A stretch of 64,000 bases of DNA from assembly GCA_031308135.1 (NCBI GenBank), contig JAHLJT010000631.1, positions 33,465,522 to 33,529,521 of the forward strand, in the 5' to 3' direction. The translations under genes and the position numbers were made by a program. Position 1 is the first letter of the stretch. Each line of letters begins with the position of its first letter. The notes beneath the pieces are model-generated. The model worked only from the letters and a program-made list of their open reading frames with translations, had not been told where the DNA came from and did no database searches. Origin of the DNA: Acheta domesticus (Eukaryota; Arthropoda; Insecta; Orthoptera; Gryllidae). Positions 29,698-42,772 of the stretch are shown in pieces.

Positions 29698-32600
29698 TTA
29701 TGGGAGGAGTTTCTCCGCGAAGGAGGAAACCGTGAGAAAAGTGGCAGTGTCCGATAAGAAGACGGGTTTAAATGACTTCTCACGCCTAAAGGAGCTAGAT
29801 GAGGAACGCCAGGGAATTACAGAATTCTTTATTCCACTTAGTTTAAAAGTGGTATTGTGCCACTCTGTTTGCCACGCTCTAAACAAGGATCGTTTCAAGT
29901 AAGCCTTAACATGGGACAATGGTACAGCAGGAACGTCAATAAGAGTATTACGAGTAGCTAATTTCGCCGCCTTGTCGGCTAGCTCATTCCCTGTAATTCC
30001 CACATGGCCTGAAACCCAACTCAGAACCAGGTCATAGTGACGGGACAGAAGACTATGAATCAGGTTTTGAACTGAATTTGTCAGGTAGTCTGACGAAGGA
30101 CGGGAGACAGCCTGAAGAGAGCTGAGAGAATAAGAACAGAGAACTACTCGCCGCAACGTCGTCGACTCAATGTATTTTAGGGCTTTGAGAATTTCATACA
30201 TTTCAGCAGTGAATGTACTGCCCTGAGAATGAAGCCGATATATTTTGGTGGCCCCGATACAATGAAAAACTACGTGCCACTGCGTCATTGTTCGATGACC
30301 TGTCTGTGTACAAGAATAAATGATCCGGATAGGCTTCCCTCATACCGGGGAACTGCTTCTGGTAGGAACACAGGACTAGGAATTTGTTTGGAAAGATTGG
30401 AGAGTTTGAGGTCAACATTGGGGAGAGGAGTTTCCAAGGGAGAATCGGGTCATTTGGGGGTTTCACAGGAGTGGGAAGATCGACATTGAGTTCCCGCAAA
30501 AGATTTCGCAATCGAATGCCAGGGGCTGGGGTAGTGATGTTCGAAGAATATAAGAATATTCATATTTTGGGCGAGTGATTATTCGGCGATCAGGATAATT
30601 AAAGAGTCCGACACCTTAGCACCATAACACGCTTATAGAACATCTCGCCTTCTGTTTTAGGATGGCTCCCCAGCGGCGTCAGCTAGAATGCACTCGATTC
30701 GGCTGGTGCGATACGCACCTGTTAAGAGGCGAATACCAGCGTGGTGTATGCTGTTGATGGGTCGAAGGGGGAAGAAGCTGCAGAACCATACATTTCACTA
30801 CCGTAATCCAATGCTGAGCGAATGAGTGCTCTATATAACCGCAATAGGGTAATGCGTCGGCTCCCCTTGAAGTGTCACTAAACATTCGAAGAAGATTGAG
30901 GGGGAAGACGCATCTGGTTTGCAGTGTGCGGATATGTTATGCAGTGTTGCGGACGCCACGTTAGGGACTTGTCAAAAGTGAGCCTAAAAAACCTGGTAGA
31001 GTCAGCGAACGGAAGCTGATTCCTCTCAAGTACAGGATTGGATCGCTATGCAAGTGGTAGCAGTGCAGATTGGATCGCTATGCAGTCTGCAGAAGTGCAC
31101 TCCAGTAGATTTAGTAGGTGAGAACTTAAAACCTGTTGACATGCTCCATTCATGCGGCTTGTTGAACACCAGTTGGAGTTGCCTCTGGATCACACTTATT
31201 CTGCTGGATGAACAATAAATAGTTAGTTACGGCCTTATTTTACGTGGCGAGACTCGGGCCATCAGGCCCGCTCTTCCGTCTGACCACGCAAATTTCGCTA
31301 CGCTCCTTTCACCTAGCGGAGAAAGAAGGTATTATCTCGGGCGACGAAACAGGCGATTTGAATTTAGCTCAAAGGCGTCATTTAGGCTTGAGGATCTTTT
31401 ACATGCAAGTAAATCTACTAACATGGGCCAGCCGGCTTTACTTCCCCTCCGCGGAAGGCGTACGAAGGATTTTTTTGCCCTTAAAAATCCACGGCTTCGA
31501 TCGGGTTGAACCCGCGAAATTGGGTATGACAGTCCGGCACGCTAACCGTCACACCATCGAATCCGCTAATAAATGGCAAAATCATCTACAAACAGCGATG
31601 CTTTACAGGTTCCCTTACGACCGACGCTATACTATTTATGGCAATGGCAAACAGAGTGACACTTAGCACCGAGCCTTCGGAGATGCCGTTTTCAAGGGGA
31701 TGACTGCTAGACAGTTAGTCACCAATGCGAACTCTGAAAGATCTATTTGATAAGAAATTTGGAGGAATAGTTGGAGCTTCCCCCTCAATCCCCACGAGTG
31801 CAAGGTTCGCAGAATGCCATACCTCCAAGTGGTGTCATAGCACTTTTCTATATCTAATAGTACCGCCACAAGGTTTGTCTCAGGTCGAACGACGTTGAAA
31901 TTTCCGTTGTCAAAGTGACGAGATGGTCCAGGGTTGACCGGTGTTTCCTGAAACGGCACTGAATTGGTGTGAGTAGGTTTTTGCACTCCAGGGTGCAGAC
32001 CAAGCGCTGGTTTACCATCCGTTCCAGCACTTTGCAAACGCAGCTGGTGAGAGCGAAAGGTCGGTAGCTCGATGACAACTACCGATCGTTCTGGCCCTTC
32101 AGAGCTGGGATAACTACGCTTCTCGTCATAGAGCAGGGATGGTGTGCTCTTTCCAGATGCGATTATAAAGGCGGAGGAGAAATTGCATCGCCACATCAGG
32201 AAGATGTAGCGTAAGGTTATGTATTTCGTCAGGACCTGGGGCAGTTCTTTTTGCCAATGCGAGAGCAGAGCGCAATTCCGACATAGAGAAAGGGGTGTTG
32301 TAATCCACAGACGCTCTGCAGGAGAAATCCAGCGGACGGCTCTCCAACCTCTCTTTGATCAAAAAGTCAGGAGCGTAGTTCGCCGAACTTGACATATGTT
32401 CATAGTGCGCGGCGAGTTCCTCTACAATCATATCTGGATATGTGATCATTTCTCCATTTTTAAAGAGTCCTGTCACCGTAATTGGTGAAGAGTGTCCTCT
32501 TATCTGACGAATTCGTCTCCATACCAGGCGTGGTGGCGTGTGACAATTGAGAGACGAGACATACGCTCTCCACGATGCATTTTTGCTCTCTAAAATAGTT

Positions 32601-33460
32601 CTCCTAGCCTTCGCCCTGCATCTTATACTCGATGAGATTTTCCACAATTGGATAATGTCTGAGACGTGTCAATGCCTTTTTTCGAGCAGTGACCGCTCTA
32701 GATCATTTCACATTCCACCACGGGACGAAAGGGTGATGCGGTTTACCAGTTGACTACGGAATTGCGATACAAGCAGCAGCGAGTACAGCGCTATTAAAAT
32801 GTTCAGTCATTCACATTTCCGAAGGGACCATCTGACAGGTTAACATTATTTTTGAATGTCGAGCAGTCAGCCCATCGCACGATCCTTTGAGGGGACCGTG
32901 TAGGACCACGGCGAAGATGATCAATGTGGACAATAGTGGGGTAATGGTCGCTTCCATATAGATCTTCTAATATGGACCACCGCACAGAAGTAGCAAGTGA
33001 AGAGCTGCAGAGAGATACATCAATACCTGTGCTCGAATTCGTAGCTACGGTAAAATGTGTTGGTTCCCCAGTGTTGAGAATCGCCAAATTCATGGTGTCG
33101 ATGACAGATTCCAAAACAGCACCTCTTTGACAAGTTCGAGAAGAAGAGGACTGAGGGCGTTTACATCACCCACAACCAAGTAAGGTGTGGGCAATTGGTT
33201 TATTAGATCAAAGAGGTCATCAACTGTCACCGTTTGTCTTGGGGGAATATAGATATTACATACAGTGAGTGAGAGGGATGGAAGATACACTTGCACACAG
33301 ATTGTTTGAAGGTCGGTTTACGCGGGGATTTCTGCAGAATGCAGTGAATCCTAGACCAAAGTAGTAACTCCGCCGTGAGCAGGAGGCCGTCATCGACATC
33401 AACCCCATAAGGAGTGAAACCGCGAAAGTGTATGGGCCGTGGTGGAGAAAGATGCGCTTC
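29698..33460 (-). pseudogene. I-clade LINE ORF2 remnant: endonuclease, RT, RNase H
   Basis: In descending order: AP endonuclease pieces (PYGVDVDDGLLL near 33400, YLVVGDVNA near 33180, GSDHYP near 32955); RT pieces (SELRSALALAKRTAPGPDEIH near 32240, SYRPFALTSCVCKVLERMV near 32040, LLDIEKCYD near 31850); a C-terminal connection near 30700-30860; and a fairly intact RNase H domain at 30288-29698 (STFTAEMYEIL, LSWVSGHVGITGNELADKAA). A C-terminal RNase H points to the I clade. Many frameshifts and stops are present, and a SINE-like insertion at about 31230-31590 splits the RT. Confidence 0.8.
31230..31590 (-). repeat. tRNA-derived SINE-like insertion inside the LINE
   Basis: On the minus strand a box B (GGTTCAACCC, complement of 31503-31512) and a box A-like TTAGCGTGCCGG (complement of 31534-31545) lie about 22 bases apart. 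The sequence interrupts the LINE RT coding region and has no similarity to it. Ends are approximate, and I could not define a target-site duplication. Confidence 0.5.
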
Positions 33461-33462
33461 CT

Positions 33463-34094
33463 TTAAACAAAAATTGAGAATGTATAACGGGACGACAAGA
33501 GTTTTAATTCGTGTCGTCGGAGAGAAAATCCATTAGATTCTAGGATAGGAGAGCCGTTATTTAAGGAGTTAAGAGGAGTTCTTCTCTTCTTTTTTCCGCC
33601 TCTGTTGCCCGAAAGGGCGAGTGTCCACCCCGGCTGAAGTTTCCTCCGAGGCAGACTCATCCTCACCACTGCTCGACAGGCTGAGAGATCGCTCAGAGCG
33701 AGTCTCAGGAGTCGGGGTAGGACGGAGTTTGGAGGATCTACCATTTTTTCTTCTCCAGGCCAGAAGGCCGTGACATCAACCTTCTTGCGCGGCTGAGAAG
33801 TGAATTCTTAGTCTGACTTCGTCTGTGTTGCGTTCTTGAGTGGTGTTTTATATTTGAGGGAATTATTATTTTCCCACCTTGCAGAGGCGATGTCTCCTCA
33901 GGGAAGTCCACTGGGGATACCTGGCAACAGAAGTGAGCTTGTGGGGGAGTAGCAGGTGAAGTCTCAATATTCGTCGTCGCTTTCACCGTGTTCGCCAGAG
34001 TGCTAGAGAAAGAACGCCTGAGATCTACAGGGTTCTTCACCAGGTATCGGCGTTTCGCTTCCGGAAAAGATACTCTGTCAATCTAATCTTTGAA

Positions 34095-34134
<40 letters not shown>

Positions 34135-35091
34135 ATATGTGGGGCACTTGTTTGAGTTGGCCGCATGGTCTCCTTCACAGTTTACGCAGCGGATGCACAG
34201 GGGTTCGGATCATGCGCGGATTTACCGCACTTTGCGCAAGCAAGGCTTACGGCCATGCACCTTTGTTGGGTATGACCGAACCTCTTAACACTTGAAGCAG
34301 CGCAGGGGGTTCGGCACATACTGCCGCACGTGAAGGTTATAATATCCAACTAATTTTCTCTGGGAGAGAAGGGAGATTAAAAGTCAGGATCAAAGTGGGA
34401 GTGGGGATCTCTTTCCCATTCTCCTTCCTCCTGATCCTATACACCTCCGTAACACCGTGGCTCTTAAAAAAGGAGAGAAATTCGTCCTCACTTTCAGACG
34501 CAAAGTCTTCGTGATTGACCACTCCCTTACATAGGTTAAGGGTGGGATGAGTGGTCACTTCCACTTGGAGGCCGGCAATCTCCTTGTTTTTTAGGATCTT
34601 GTCTACCTGCGCGTCGGTGCGCGCTTCAAAAAGAATGGTACCATTCCTCTGTCGCACGACCGCTTGCAGCTTGCCAAAACCATACTAACACTTTTAAAGA
34701 TTTTTTCTACTTCAAAACATGACATCAAGAGAAACCGAGGCTTCCTTGGTCTATCCTCCTCCCGAAGGAAGAAGCTATTCAAGTCTTCTGTCCGGTACAT
34801 CGCCTCTTCCTTGCGGAAAAGGGCAAGGGGTTTGTTTTTGTGCTCCATACAATAGCAGATTCGCCTCCGTGCTCCCCACCCACCATGGAGTCTAACAAGG
34901 GCACACCTCGCTAGGGTGCCAGGGCTGACACGGAGATATAGTAGGGGAATGTCACAGCGCTGCCCCGCCGTTAATCCCCCGCTCACCCTGAAGTTCAGTG
35001 CAAGACCTAGTCCGAGCCGATTGATCGGGAGTGGGTTAGTTCCAGACTGCCCGTCTAGAAGAGTCCGAGGCAAAAGCGAGTGTATTGACAC
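33463..35091 (-). pseudogene. I-clade LINE ORF1 (gag-like) remnant with zinc knuckles
   Basis: Broken ORF1 upstream of the ORF2 remnant. The N-terminal half has an RNA-binding-like fold pattern (TILFEARTDAQVDKIL, GVTEVYRIRRKENGKEIPTPTLILTF) at 34657-34337. Three CCHC-type knuckles follow around 34130-34310: CFKC...GHTQQRC, CAKCGKSAHDPNPC, and C.NCEGDHAANSNKC. The C-terminal Ser/Pro-rich tail ends near 33463. A (TC)n run at 34101-34132 interrupts it just after the knuckles. Stops and frameshifts make it a pseudogene. Confidence 0.75.
34101..34132. repeat. (CT)n microsatellite
   Basis: About 16 CT units in pure run, inside the LINE ORF1 remnant. Confidence 0.95.
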
Positions 35092-35404
35092 TTACAAGGA
35101 ATGTTTCACAGAATACGTAAACGTACCCCTTAGTGCAAGCCAAAAAAGTAGCACCTGGACTAGTTGGGAACAGGTCCCTCAACTGCCAGGACACACATTC
35201 CCTCCGACACGGGTCCCCATGCTCGGCAAACACACGGGTGAGCGTTGAGCATACAGAGAAGGCCAGTGAGGAAGAAGAAGGAGTGAAAAGAATATACGTG
35301 ACATGAAATGAGAAGCAAGAAGATGAAAAATGGAGAAAGGAACACTTGAGAGCCTTCTCTGCTTCCTCCAGTCAGGACGTGAACCAACCCACCTCGACGG
35401 GCTT
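35092..35404. other. 5' flank of the LINE remnant, no gene seen
   Basis: It probably includes the LINE 5' UTR. It is purine-rich on the plus strand from 35240, and no coding signal is visible. Confidence 0.4.
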
Positions 35405-36375
35405 AAAATAGATATTTAAAGTTTTAATCTTCTCTACATTAAAAGTATTTTGGATAAAAAGTTACGGAGCTATGGCCAATTGAAAAGTGTCTTTTTATAT
35501 TGTTTTAACGGAAAATTGACCATATTCGGACTAATGTGGTCCACTGTTTGAGTCAAATAAGTAATGTTTGATCATCATAGAATTGTTGTGAAATAACGTG
35601 GACACCACCTCAGCCAAAAATACGTTGATAAAAATATCATTAAATATTTATTCGTTTATTTCTAAAAAGAAGCAAAAATGCGAAAAAATGTCGTGTTTAT
35701 GGGGCTTGTGGTACCCCTGAACTCATTTTAAAAACGGTTTTATTAGTGCCGATGTTATTCTTGCATCTATAATAAGTTTTTTTCGCTAAGCCTCGACAAA
35801 TATCTTCAATAGAGCTTAATAGTGAATAAAGAAATCATGTAGATACGTTGAAACGTTCTGAAGAAGTTCTGAAGAACAGGGCTGAAGAAATGTAGATCAC
35901 AATTATTATGACGCGGTGCAATTTCAGCCGATTGCAGTGAAATAGTTAAATGTTGCGAGCAAAGTTCTTAAAGCAGAAATTTCGAGCTCTAATCTTGTTT
36001 AAATTAAAAGTATTTTGGATAAAAATTTACGGAGAGATGGTTAAGATGGTTGATTGAAAAGTGTCTCTTTTTATGGTATTAACGAAAATTTGGCCATATT
36101 CGAACTAGTGTGCAATAGCGTTTGACTCAAATAAGTATCGGTTGATCTTAAGATTATTGAGGGGTAACGTGGGCACCAACTCAGCCCAAATCCGTTGCTA
36201 AAAATTACATTAAATAATATTTATTCGTTATTTTCTAAAAGTAGTGAAAAAGACCGAAAATGAGGTGTTAATGAAGTTAGTGCACTCCTAAACCTACTTT
36301 AAAACAGTTTTATTGGTGTCGATGTTGTTCTTGCATCGAAAACTTTTTTCACTAAGCCGTTGAATTTTGTTTTTC
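35405..36375 (+). repeat. Two tandem copies of a ~570-bp non-coding repeat
   Basis: Unit 1 (about 35405-35980) and unit 2 (about 35980-36375, shorter) share ATTAAAAGTATTTTGGATAAAAA (35439 and 36003), GAAAAGTGTCTtTTTTAT, CACCAnCTCAGCC, ATTTATTCGTTnTTTTCTAAAA and TTTTATTnGTGnCGATGTT. Identity is roughly 80% by eye. An inverted member lies at 28975-29225. No ORF; it could be a MITE, a satellite-like repeat or a non-autonomous element. Confidence 0.7.
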
Positions 36376-36378
36376 GAG

Positions 36379-36383
<5 letters not shown>

Positions 36384-36433
<50 letters not shown>

Positions 36434-36435
36434 AT
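36384..36435. repeat. (AT)n microsatellite
   Basis: About 25 AT units with one interruption. A second TA run of similar size is at 37886-37932, so the 1.45-kb stretch between them is bracketed by TA repeats. Confidence 0.95.
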
Positions 36436-37883
36436 ATTGCAACCGCGCGTGGTGAGTGTGGAAGTGAGGTGCAGGAGCAACAACTACTTTGAAAAAGATT
36501 AGCCGTAATTGGGCAGTGAAACAAAATTATACATTTATTCCCGACCTACGGCCGGGGAAGTTACATAAAAATCCAATGAGGTGGGATTACACCCTACCTA
36601 TTGAGCTCGGTAAGTAAAATAAGAGAAAAGAAAATTAATTAAAGACAAGTCTCTTACAATAATAAAAAAATATGCCATTGCGCGGCACCGCTTAACTCTA
36701 ACAAAAAACAGAGAAAGATAAAACACTTTAGAATTTCGGTGATATTTTCCGTCTCGTCTCGAGGTGGGACGCCCCAAAGCGCGGGCGTGCGTTAAGAATC
36801 TTATCTGTTGCGCCGGCGTGGGCCGGAGTGTCCCCCACGCGGTTGATGGCCTCGGCGTCTTCGACGGGGTAGTTGTCTTGTGATGAGCTGCAATGTTGAA
36901 ACGGGGGGCGGACGCCTTCTCGCGGCCGCTGTGTGCCACAAGGTCGCGGAGGATTTCTTTCCGCCTCGCCACCAAGGCGCAGGACGAGTCCGGTTCGTTC
37001 TTCACCACGACCCGGACGTGCGATACGGGAGCATTTAATTGCGGGCGCGGACCGGAGGCCAGATCATGGTATTCGCCGCTCGTTCGCTCGAATTAGGCAA
37101 CGAGTTATTACTACTTCGAATACCCCGAACAAAAAAACTGGTTCACGGCTTCCACGACCAGGCATGAAGCGCTCTCTCGTAACTCACTTTTAAGTGTCTG
37201 TTTCGCGGCCGCTGCCCTCGCGTTGACCCGCTCGCGACTACTTCACCAGTGTCTCTTCGCGGCCGATGCTCTCGTGTGTTCTCCCTCGCGACAACTTCCC
37301 TAGTGATTTCTTTTTTTCTCAAGATTTTGGGAATCCGTCCCTCTCTGGATCTTCCCCCTCCTAAGTTCATCCTGGGCTCGCTGACCTACTTTGGGAAAAT
37401 TGTCATTGGTCGGACCTTACTGCGTCGCAGAAATAATTTTGACGAATCGCGGTTCGTGGATTCGTGGAAATTTTTCAAATTTTAGAGAGAGAAATATCTC
37501 TCTCTACCGAAACGCTATCTCTGTTTACCGAAACGCAGCTGCATTCCTCGGGGGGGCGACATCTCCTGGAAGCAATTATTGCATGGCAAAGGGTTGGGAC
37601 TTTCTTAAATTAGCGCGACAGGCGTGGAGGCGAGGAACGCGCCTAGAGGAGGGCGGGGGCGGGACACAAAGGTGCATTCAGCGAAGTGGGTCCATGACGA
37701 CGAGTGGTCGTAAATTGACTCGCGGCCGCTGGGACCGTCAGAGGGATGGTATCATGACAGCAAAGAGGCGGGCGGAGTGGGGCGCGGCTGGGTCAAGGAG
37801 GGTGGGGTGGACGCACGTGCGCGTGCCAGAGAGTACAAAAAAGCTTTTGTTATAAATTTCTTAAGGCACTGCTGATGCCGCGA

Positions 37884-37885
<2 letters not shown>
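36436..37885. other. GC-richer block between two TA microsatellites, no gene recognised
   Basis: Moderately GC-rich, with four GCGGCCGCTG-like sites (36920, 37206, 37258, 37723) and several CTCGCGAC blocks, but no ORF with a recognisable product. It may be an LTR or a non-autonomous element inserted into a TA repeat, but I found no matching termini. Confidence 0.35.

Positions 37886-37932
<47 letters not shown>
37886..37932. repeat. (TA)n microsatellite
   Basis: About 23 TA units in pure run. Confidence 0.95.
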
Positions 37933-37934
<2 letters not shown>

Positions 37935-40900
37935 GGCGGCACATTAATATTTATTCCTAAAATAAAGTTTAGAAGAAGGAATTCGTGTTTTCGTAAACCC
38001 ACACGCCCCAGACCGCCCGGAAAACCTCGTAGCACATTTTTATAAAATTTTATGACCAACAGCCGCGCAGGCGGGCGTCGCTTCGGAGGGGACCCTCATC
38101 TAAAAAGGGGTTTATTCTGGACCCCCCCTCCAGGTACCCCTTGTTTCCCCCCAAGGTGATTTGTTCTCTGTAGTCAAACAAGCCCACGCTTGCCGCGAGC
38201 AGAGAAGCAACTGCCAGATAAATGAACTCTATTTATTAGAACGCGTACCCGCGGGCGTCGCCAGACACCCTTGCGTACAGCTGCGTTTCAAAGACAGAAT
38301 GGAAAATTCCAGAAGATCGGGGAATCGAGGGGTATGTACGAGAAGCGCGCGTAAGCGAGAATCACTTCGTTTCGTTCACTTCGTTCACTTCACTCACTTC
38401 GGTCAACGGGTCTCATTCTGAAGAGACGTCCTAATTTTTTTATCGTGATCGAGAGACGTTCGCATTCGATTATTCTGGCGTTTCAGGCGTTTGATGGCCG
38501 TACCACTAAAATTTCACGAATGTTGAAATTATTCGCGGGATATGACCGCAAAGGATCGACTGTAATTGCGAATGGTCCGCGATTGCCTCGGTCGGCAAAT
38601 GTCCACCTCATGCACCCGGGTACGAAGTGTCTGGGCAACGCCACGATTCGACACTGTGACTGCAGGGTGAGCTGAAGGCCGCCCCGGACCGCGGGCGACG
38701 CCCCGCGACCGATCGCCACGCCCCCGACGGGCCCGCCGCCACACAACACCCTCGGCTGCCGCCGCCGTCGCCGCTGCCAGTTCACCGTGCCAGGGAGCCT
38801 CCCAGCTGGCAGGATCGTCAACCCCGGCTGCCGCTGCCGTCGCCGCCACTGCGGCGCCGCCCGGCTCGGCATCCTCTCAAGAGCATTGCCCAGGCTTACG
38901 GATACTTCAGACTGCTCACGCGTGACCCGATCTTAATTGTCATTAAAGAGGCCTCAGACGAGAGTTCCGCCGCATTCACGCGGATTCCACTCTGTCTAAC
39001 ATCGTTCACTGATGAGATTTCTATCTCTCCGATTACAGTTCCTTATTCCTGCATGATCACTAATACACGGTTACCAATATCACCAGTCAGATGCCGCACG
39101 GAACTCCACGTGCCTCCGCCGCTACGCCCACCTGATTTACCTACGTGATTGTTTTCATTCACTGATATTATCTTTCCTTTACTTTACTAATACAACTATT
39201 TACACTCACTGCATACCTTCTTCCTCCATATTGTCCCTTCTTACGCTTCCCACTCTCGATGAGTCTGGATTTCAACACTGTTCATCCTTTGTTTCCGCAC
39301 CGTTTGTAAGCGTCCTTTCCATTTTATGGCGATCTCCTCACTATTGTATTTTCTCGTTGGTCACACGCGCTTCGGTTCCCTTCTGATTCGGTTCCGGCGC
39401 CCGGTTCAGTCGGCGCGCCCTCCGCTACCGCGCAATTCAAATGCTTGCGTTCTTAGAAACGTATTCTTATCATTGTTGTAATGATATTAATAATTCGTTT
39501 CAATATATATATATATAGTCTTTAGTTTAATTCGCAACTCATGTCTGAATGTCTGAGAGCACTTGGTAATTTGGCAACCACATCTCTTTGACACCTTTCA
39601 CGACATCCGTTCCTGGCACGTCGAGACAGCCAAGGAGGAGGCGACCGTCAGGTCATAAGCTGCAACAGCTTTCCTGTTTCTGTGTGTTAACGCAGCGAAT
39701 ATAACTTCATATTCAGATTCAGATTGGGAGAGCTATAAATTGGGTTTTGGCGAAACGAACTTTCTGGAAAACACCCGCTCGTTCGATCTCTGGAGAGACG
39801 CAATGTACCCCTCTTGTTAGAAGATAATATGAAGAAATAAGCAATCATTGAATAAATCGTTCACCTTTTTATCTGTTTTCTCACGTGAAAACAACCGCCT
39901 TTTTTTCAATTTGTATTGCAAACACGTTTCACTGGTGACTGAGCTCTGTTCGCGCTTAAAAGAAGTTATTCCTTGAAAACGCCAGTGGAGAGGCGGCACT
40001 AGTACCAACTTTGAGAGCTTAACCTGTTCTCATGGAACGTTAATGCACGCTCACTGAAACCCTTTCCCTGGGCGGAGCAACTACTGTGAAGTGCCTGTTT
40101 CGGCGTTTGAATTTGGCGACAATGTTGTCATAGGTTAAAAACGGAGATCTAGTGTGTCTAAATAATATTCTATGTACAAGAAAGCTTGGCGCCGGAACCC
40201 GTTAGGAGCTGCCCCCTGGCGAAGGGAGATGAACTAACAAGTAGGCCCACCAGTTCCAATGCAAGGACGTCGAAAGACAAAGAAGACAAAGAAGTTTATA
40301 TACCCGTTCTTCCGAGTCTTCCATAAGTCCGACGCGGTACGTTTAAAATGCAAATTCTGAGCTGGAAATAAAGGCCAAAGATTGTTCTTAAAAACCAATC
40401 TCCCGCCACGGCGCCAAATTTGAATAATTTTTTATGCCAATGTGCCAACACTGTGTTCTTCACATTCAACAGCTTCGGCGGGCAGGTACACGGATCTCAC
40501 GCCGAAATCTTTTCAGGCTCCACAGAGTGGGTGGGGTGGGGTGGGCTGAGGCATGAGCGTGGAAACAAAACGTCTCTTTAAGCGATTCTGAAACAAAACT
40601 GTAATATTAATATGGAGGGAAGTTATAATTGATTTATAAATTCATTAATAACAACGTAATAATAATTATTATTTTAAAAAGCCAGCTCAGAGAGAAATCA
40701 GAAAGATATCTCGTGAAATATTACCGCCAAGCTCTTCATTATTTATAAAAATATATAATAATAAATTTTTATTAATCTGCATATTAAGCAAAGAAGAAAA
40801 CCTTAGTAATAGCCATTAACATACCTAGAAATGTTATGAGTGTTATTACCGCAGAGGACAAAAGTTAAAAATCGAGGTGGAGCGTAGCGGAGCCGAGATA

Positions 40901-41282
40901 TTTAATTTGGATGAGGACGTGGACTAGTAACGACCATAAAATCTCACAATTTATGCGAAAATTTACATCACTGAGATAGTAAACATATGTATTCTGTTGC
41001 TGCGGCATGTTACTACGATACTGTGGGATGTTGCTTGTGATATATGTATTTAAACAGTATTCGTATACCGTGCTTCGAGAAAAGATGGATGCAATTAATT
41101 CACCTGAACCTAAAGATAACTAAAGAAATGACATTCGGTGAGGAAGTTGGCGCGTTGATTTCCAGTAGCGACACATCAGATCGTCAGTAAATATGATTAC
41201 CGAAGAATGGTTTCATTTGGTGGAATACCAGGAAAATGAGGTTAATTTACCTAAAACACATTTTTAATTGCACTATTAATAC
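37933..41282. other. Anonymous intergenic sequence
   Basis: No credible gene. Visible items are TTCGTTCACTTC short repeats at 38369-38400; a GC-rich block with GCCGCCGCCG/GCTGCCGCTGCCGTC triplets at 38680-38870; a (TA)n run at about 39504-39518; an AT-rich stretch at 40590-40800; and a GGGGTGGGGTGGG run near 40530. Apparent ORFs at 38483-38872 come from the triplet-rich DNA. Confidence 0.45.
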
Positions 41283-42302
41283 TGTAATCTACCCCCTTTT
41301 TTTGAACTGCTGCTTTTCGGTGGTAGGACCGACACACACACAACAAACCATTTAAATTTAACAAGAACCATTTAATTATAAAAAATATGAGATGAATGAT
41401 GATGAAATTTTTTTACAGAGATTTTACATGATTTACGTGCCGCCTCAGCTCGTAACTTCCGCCTCGCAATTGACTTAAGCGGATTCTGCAGACGCGTAGG
41501 GCATACCGCTCCGACTATCATCGGACATCGCGTCGGTAACAGATCGCGATTAATAAGTCGCAGATAACTGGCCGCTAGCTATGGCGAGTACTGGCCCTAC
41601 ATGCGACTCGGTCGACGAATGCGTTTCGCGAAGCTCGACGAGCGGTGTCGGCTCGCGGAGTTCACGCGGAAACGAACTTCCGTGGCGTGGCTTCGAAGTC
41701 TATCTCTCTCCGACGTTTTTCATCTAAGTAAAATCGACCTCCCTCTCCAATGTCTTTCGTCTAAGTTCAAGTCCCGTAGCTTTTCCGTCGTGACGAGAGC
41801 TCTCATGCCCCCCATTACATTTCCAAGTCGCCCTGATTGCATGAAATTGAAATTTTGGCGGAGTGGCGGGGCGAACCTCCGACCAATGTCCGCACGCGTC
41901 GCGTACAAAAAATATCCGTTGGCTTTGGCGTCGGTTGGCCTGCAAGCGTCTTTTCTCGCGGCTCTGGAAAAATTCGTTGGCCTACTTTCTCCGCGGTCCG
42001 TGTGAAAAAATACGTTTGGTCATAAACGTGGAGTGGGTGGTCATTCGCTTTGACGCTCGCGCCGCCAAATAGACAAAGCGACCCTTCTTACTCCCCCGCT
42101 GCCTCTTGTCGGCGGCTCCGCACCCCTCGCCGCCGGACCGGATGAGCGTCGTAAAATAAACCGCAGCCCCTCTCAGCTCGCCCGTGGCCCCGATGCAGGT
42201 AGGCGCTCGCATCCGTCGTCGATTCTGCCTTGACTGACATTAAATTGGTAAAATTAATATTATTTTCATCGTCTCCCGTTCGCGTCGGGTCGTACCGTTA
42301 CA
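41283..42302 (-). repeat. gypsy 3' LTR (left end of copy B element)
   Basis: On the element strand it runs TGTAACGGTACG ... ACATTACA-like, i.e. it begins TG and ends CA, and is preceded by a polypurine tract (complement of CCCCCCCTTCCC at 42311-42322). Its outer ~420 bases (41283-41707) match the inner LTR of both copies (3965 and 47460), but an internal ~390-bp piece present there is deleted here after CATGATTTA. The remaining ~595 bases (U3) have no match in the other LTRs. Confidence 0.7.
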
Positions 42303-42772
42303 TTTGCAATCCCCCCCTTCCCAAGAAATTCTAAGCGCAGTGAGGAATTTCCTGATGCGAAAAAGAAAACAAACGGATACGGGCCACGCGAACGCAAAAC
42401 AAAAACAACACGACCTAATTCGACAAAAATTGAACTAAATCTAGAATAATGAGAACAATGAGGCTAATGAATGACACATAAAATTTGCAAAAAATTATAA
42501 AGAGAGCGGAGTGGCGACGAAGAATGCCGTGAACATTAATAATTATCCACTAGAGCACAATCGGCTGTTTGGCGTGGAAATGGCAGTGCCTACCGTCGTT
42601 CGACTCCTGTTACTTACTAGTTCTACAAAATTCAAAACACCTAAAATAACCTAGAAATTTAAGAATCCTATTCTAACAAAAACTTAAACTATTTTAACTA
42701 ACTCGACAAACTCTGGTGCATAAATTTTATGCGTCGAGTGCGCGGTGCGTCAGGCAACAATTTTGTACTTCT
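42303..42772. other. gypsy 3' untranslated stretch and polypurine tract
   Basis: Non-coding and AT-rich sequence between the integrase stop and the LTR. A polypurine tract on the minus strand lies at 42311-42322, next to the LTR edge, the expected plus-strand primer site. Confidence 0.6.

Noticed and set aside
38640..38720. Possible rRNA gene fragment
   Set aside because: GC-rich and superficially spacer-like, but no conserved rRNA core sequence could be recognised.
38483..38872. 129-codon Arg/Pro/Gly-rich ORF
   Set aside because: Caused by GCC/GCT-type triplet repeats; no start context, no motif.
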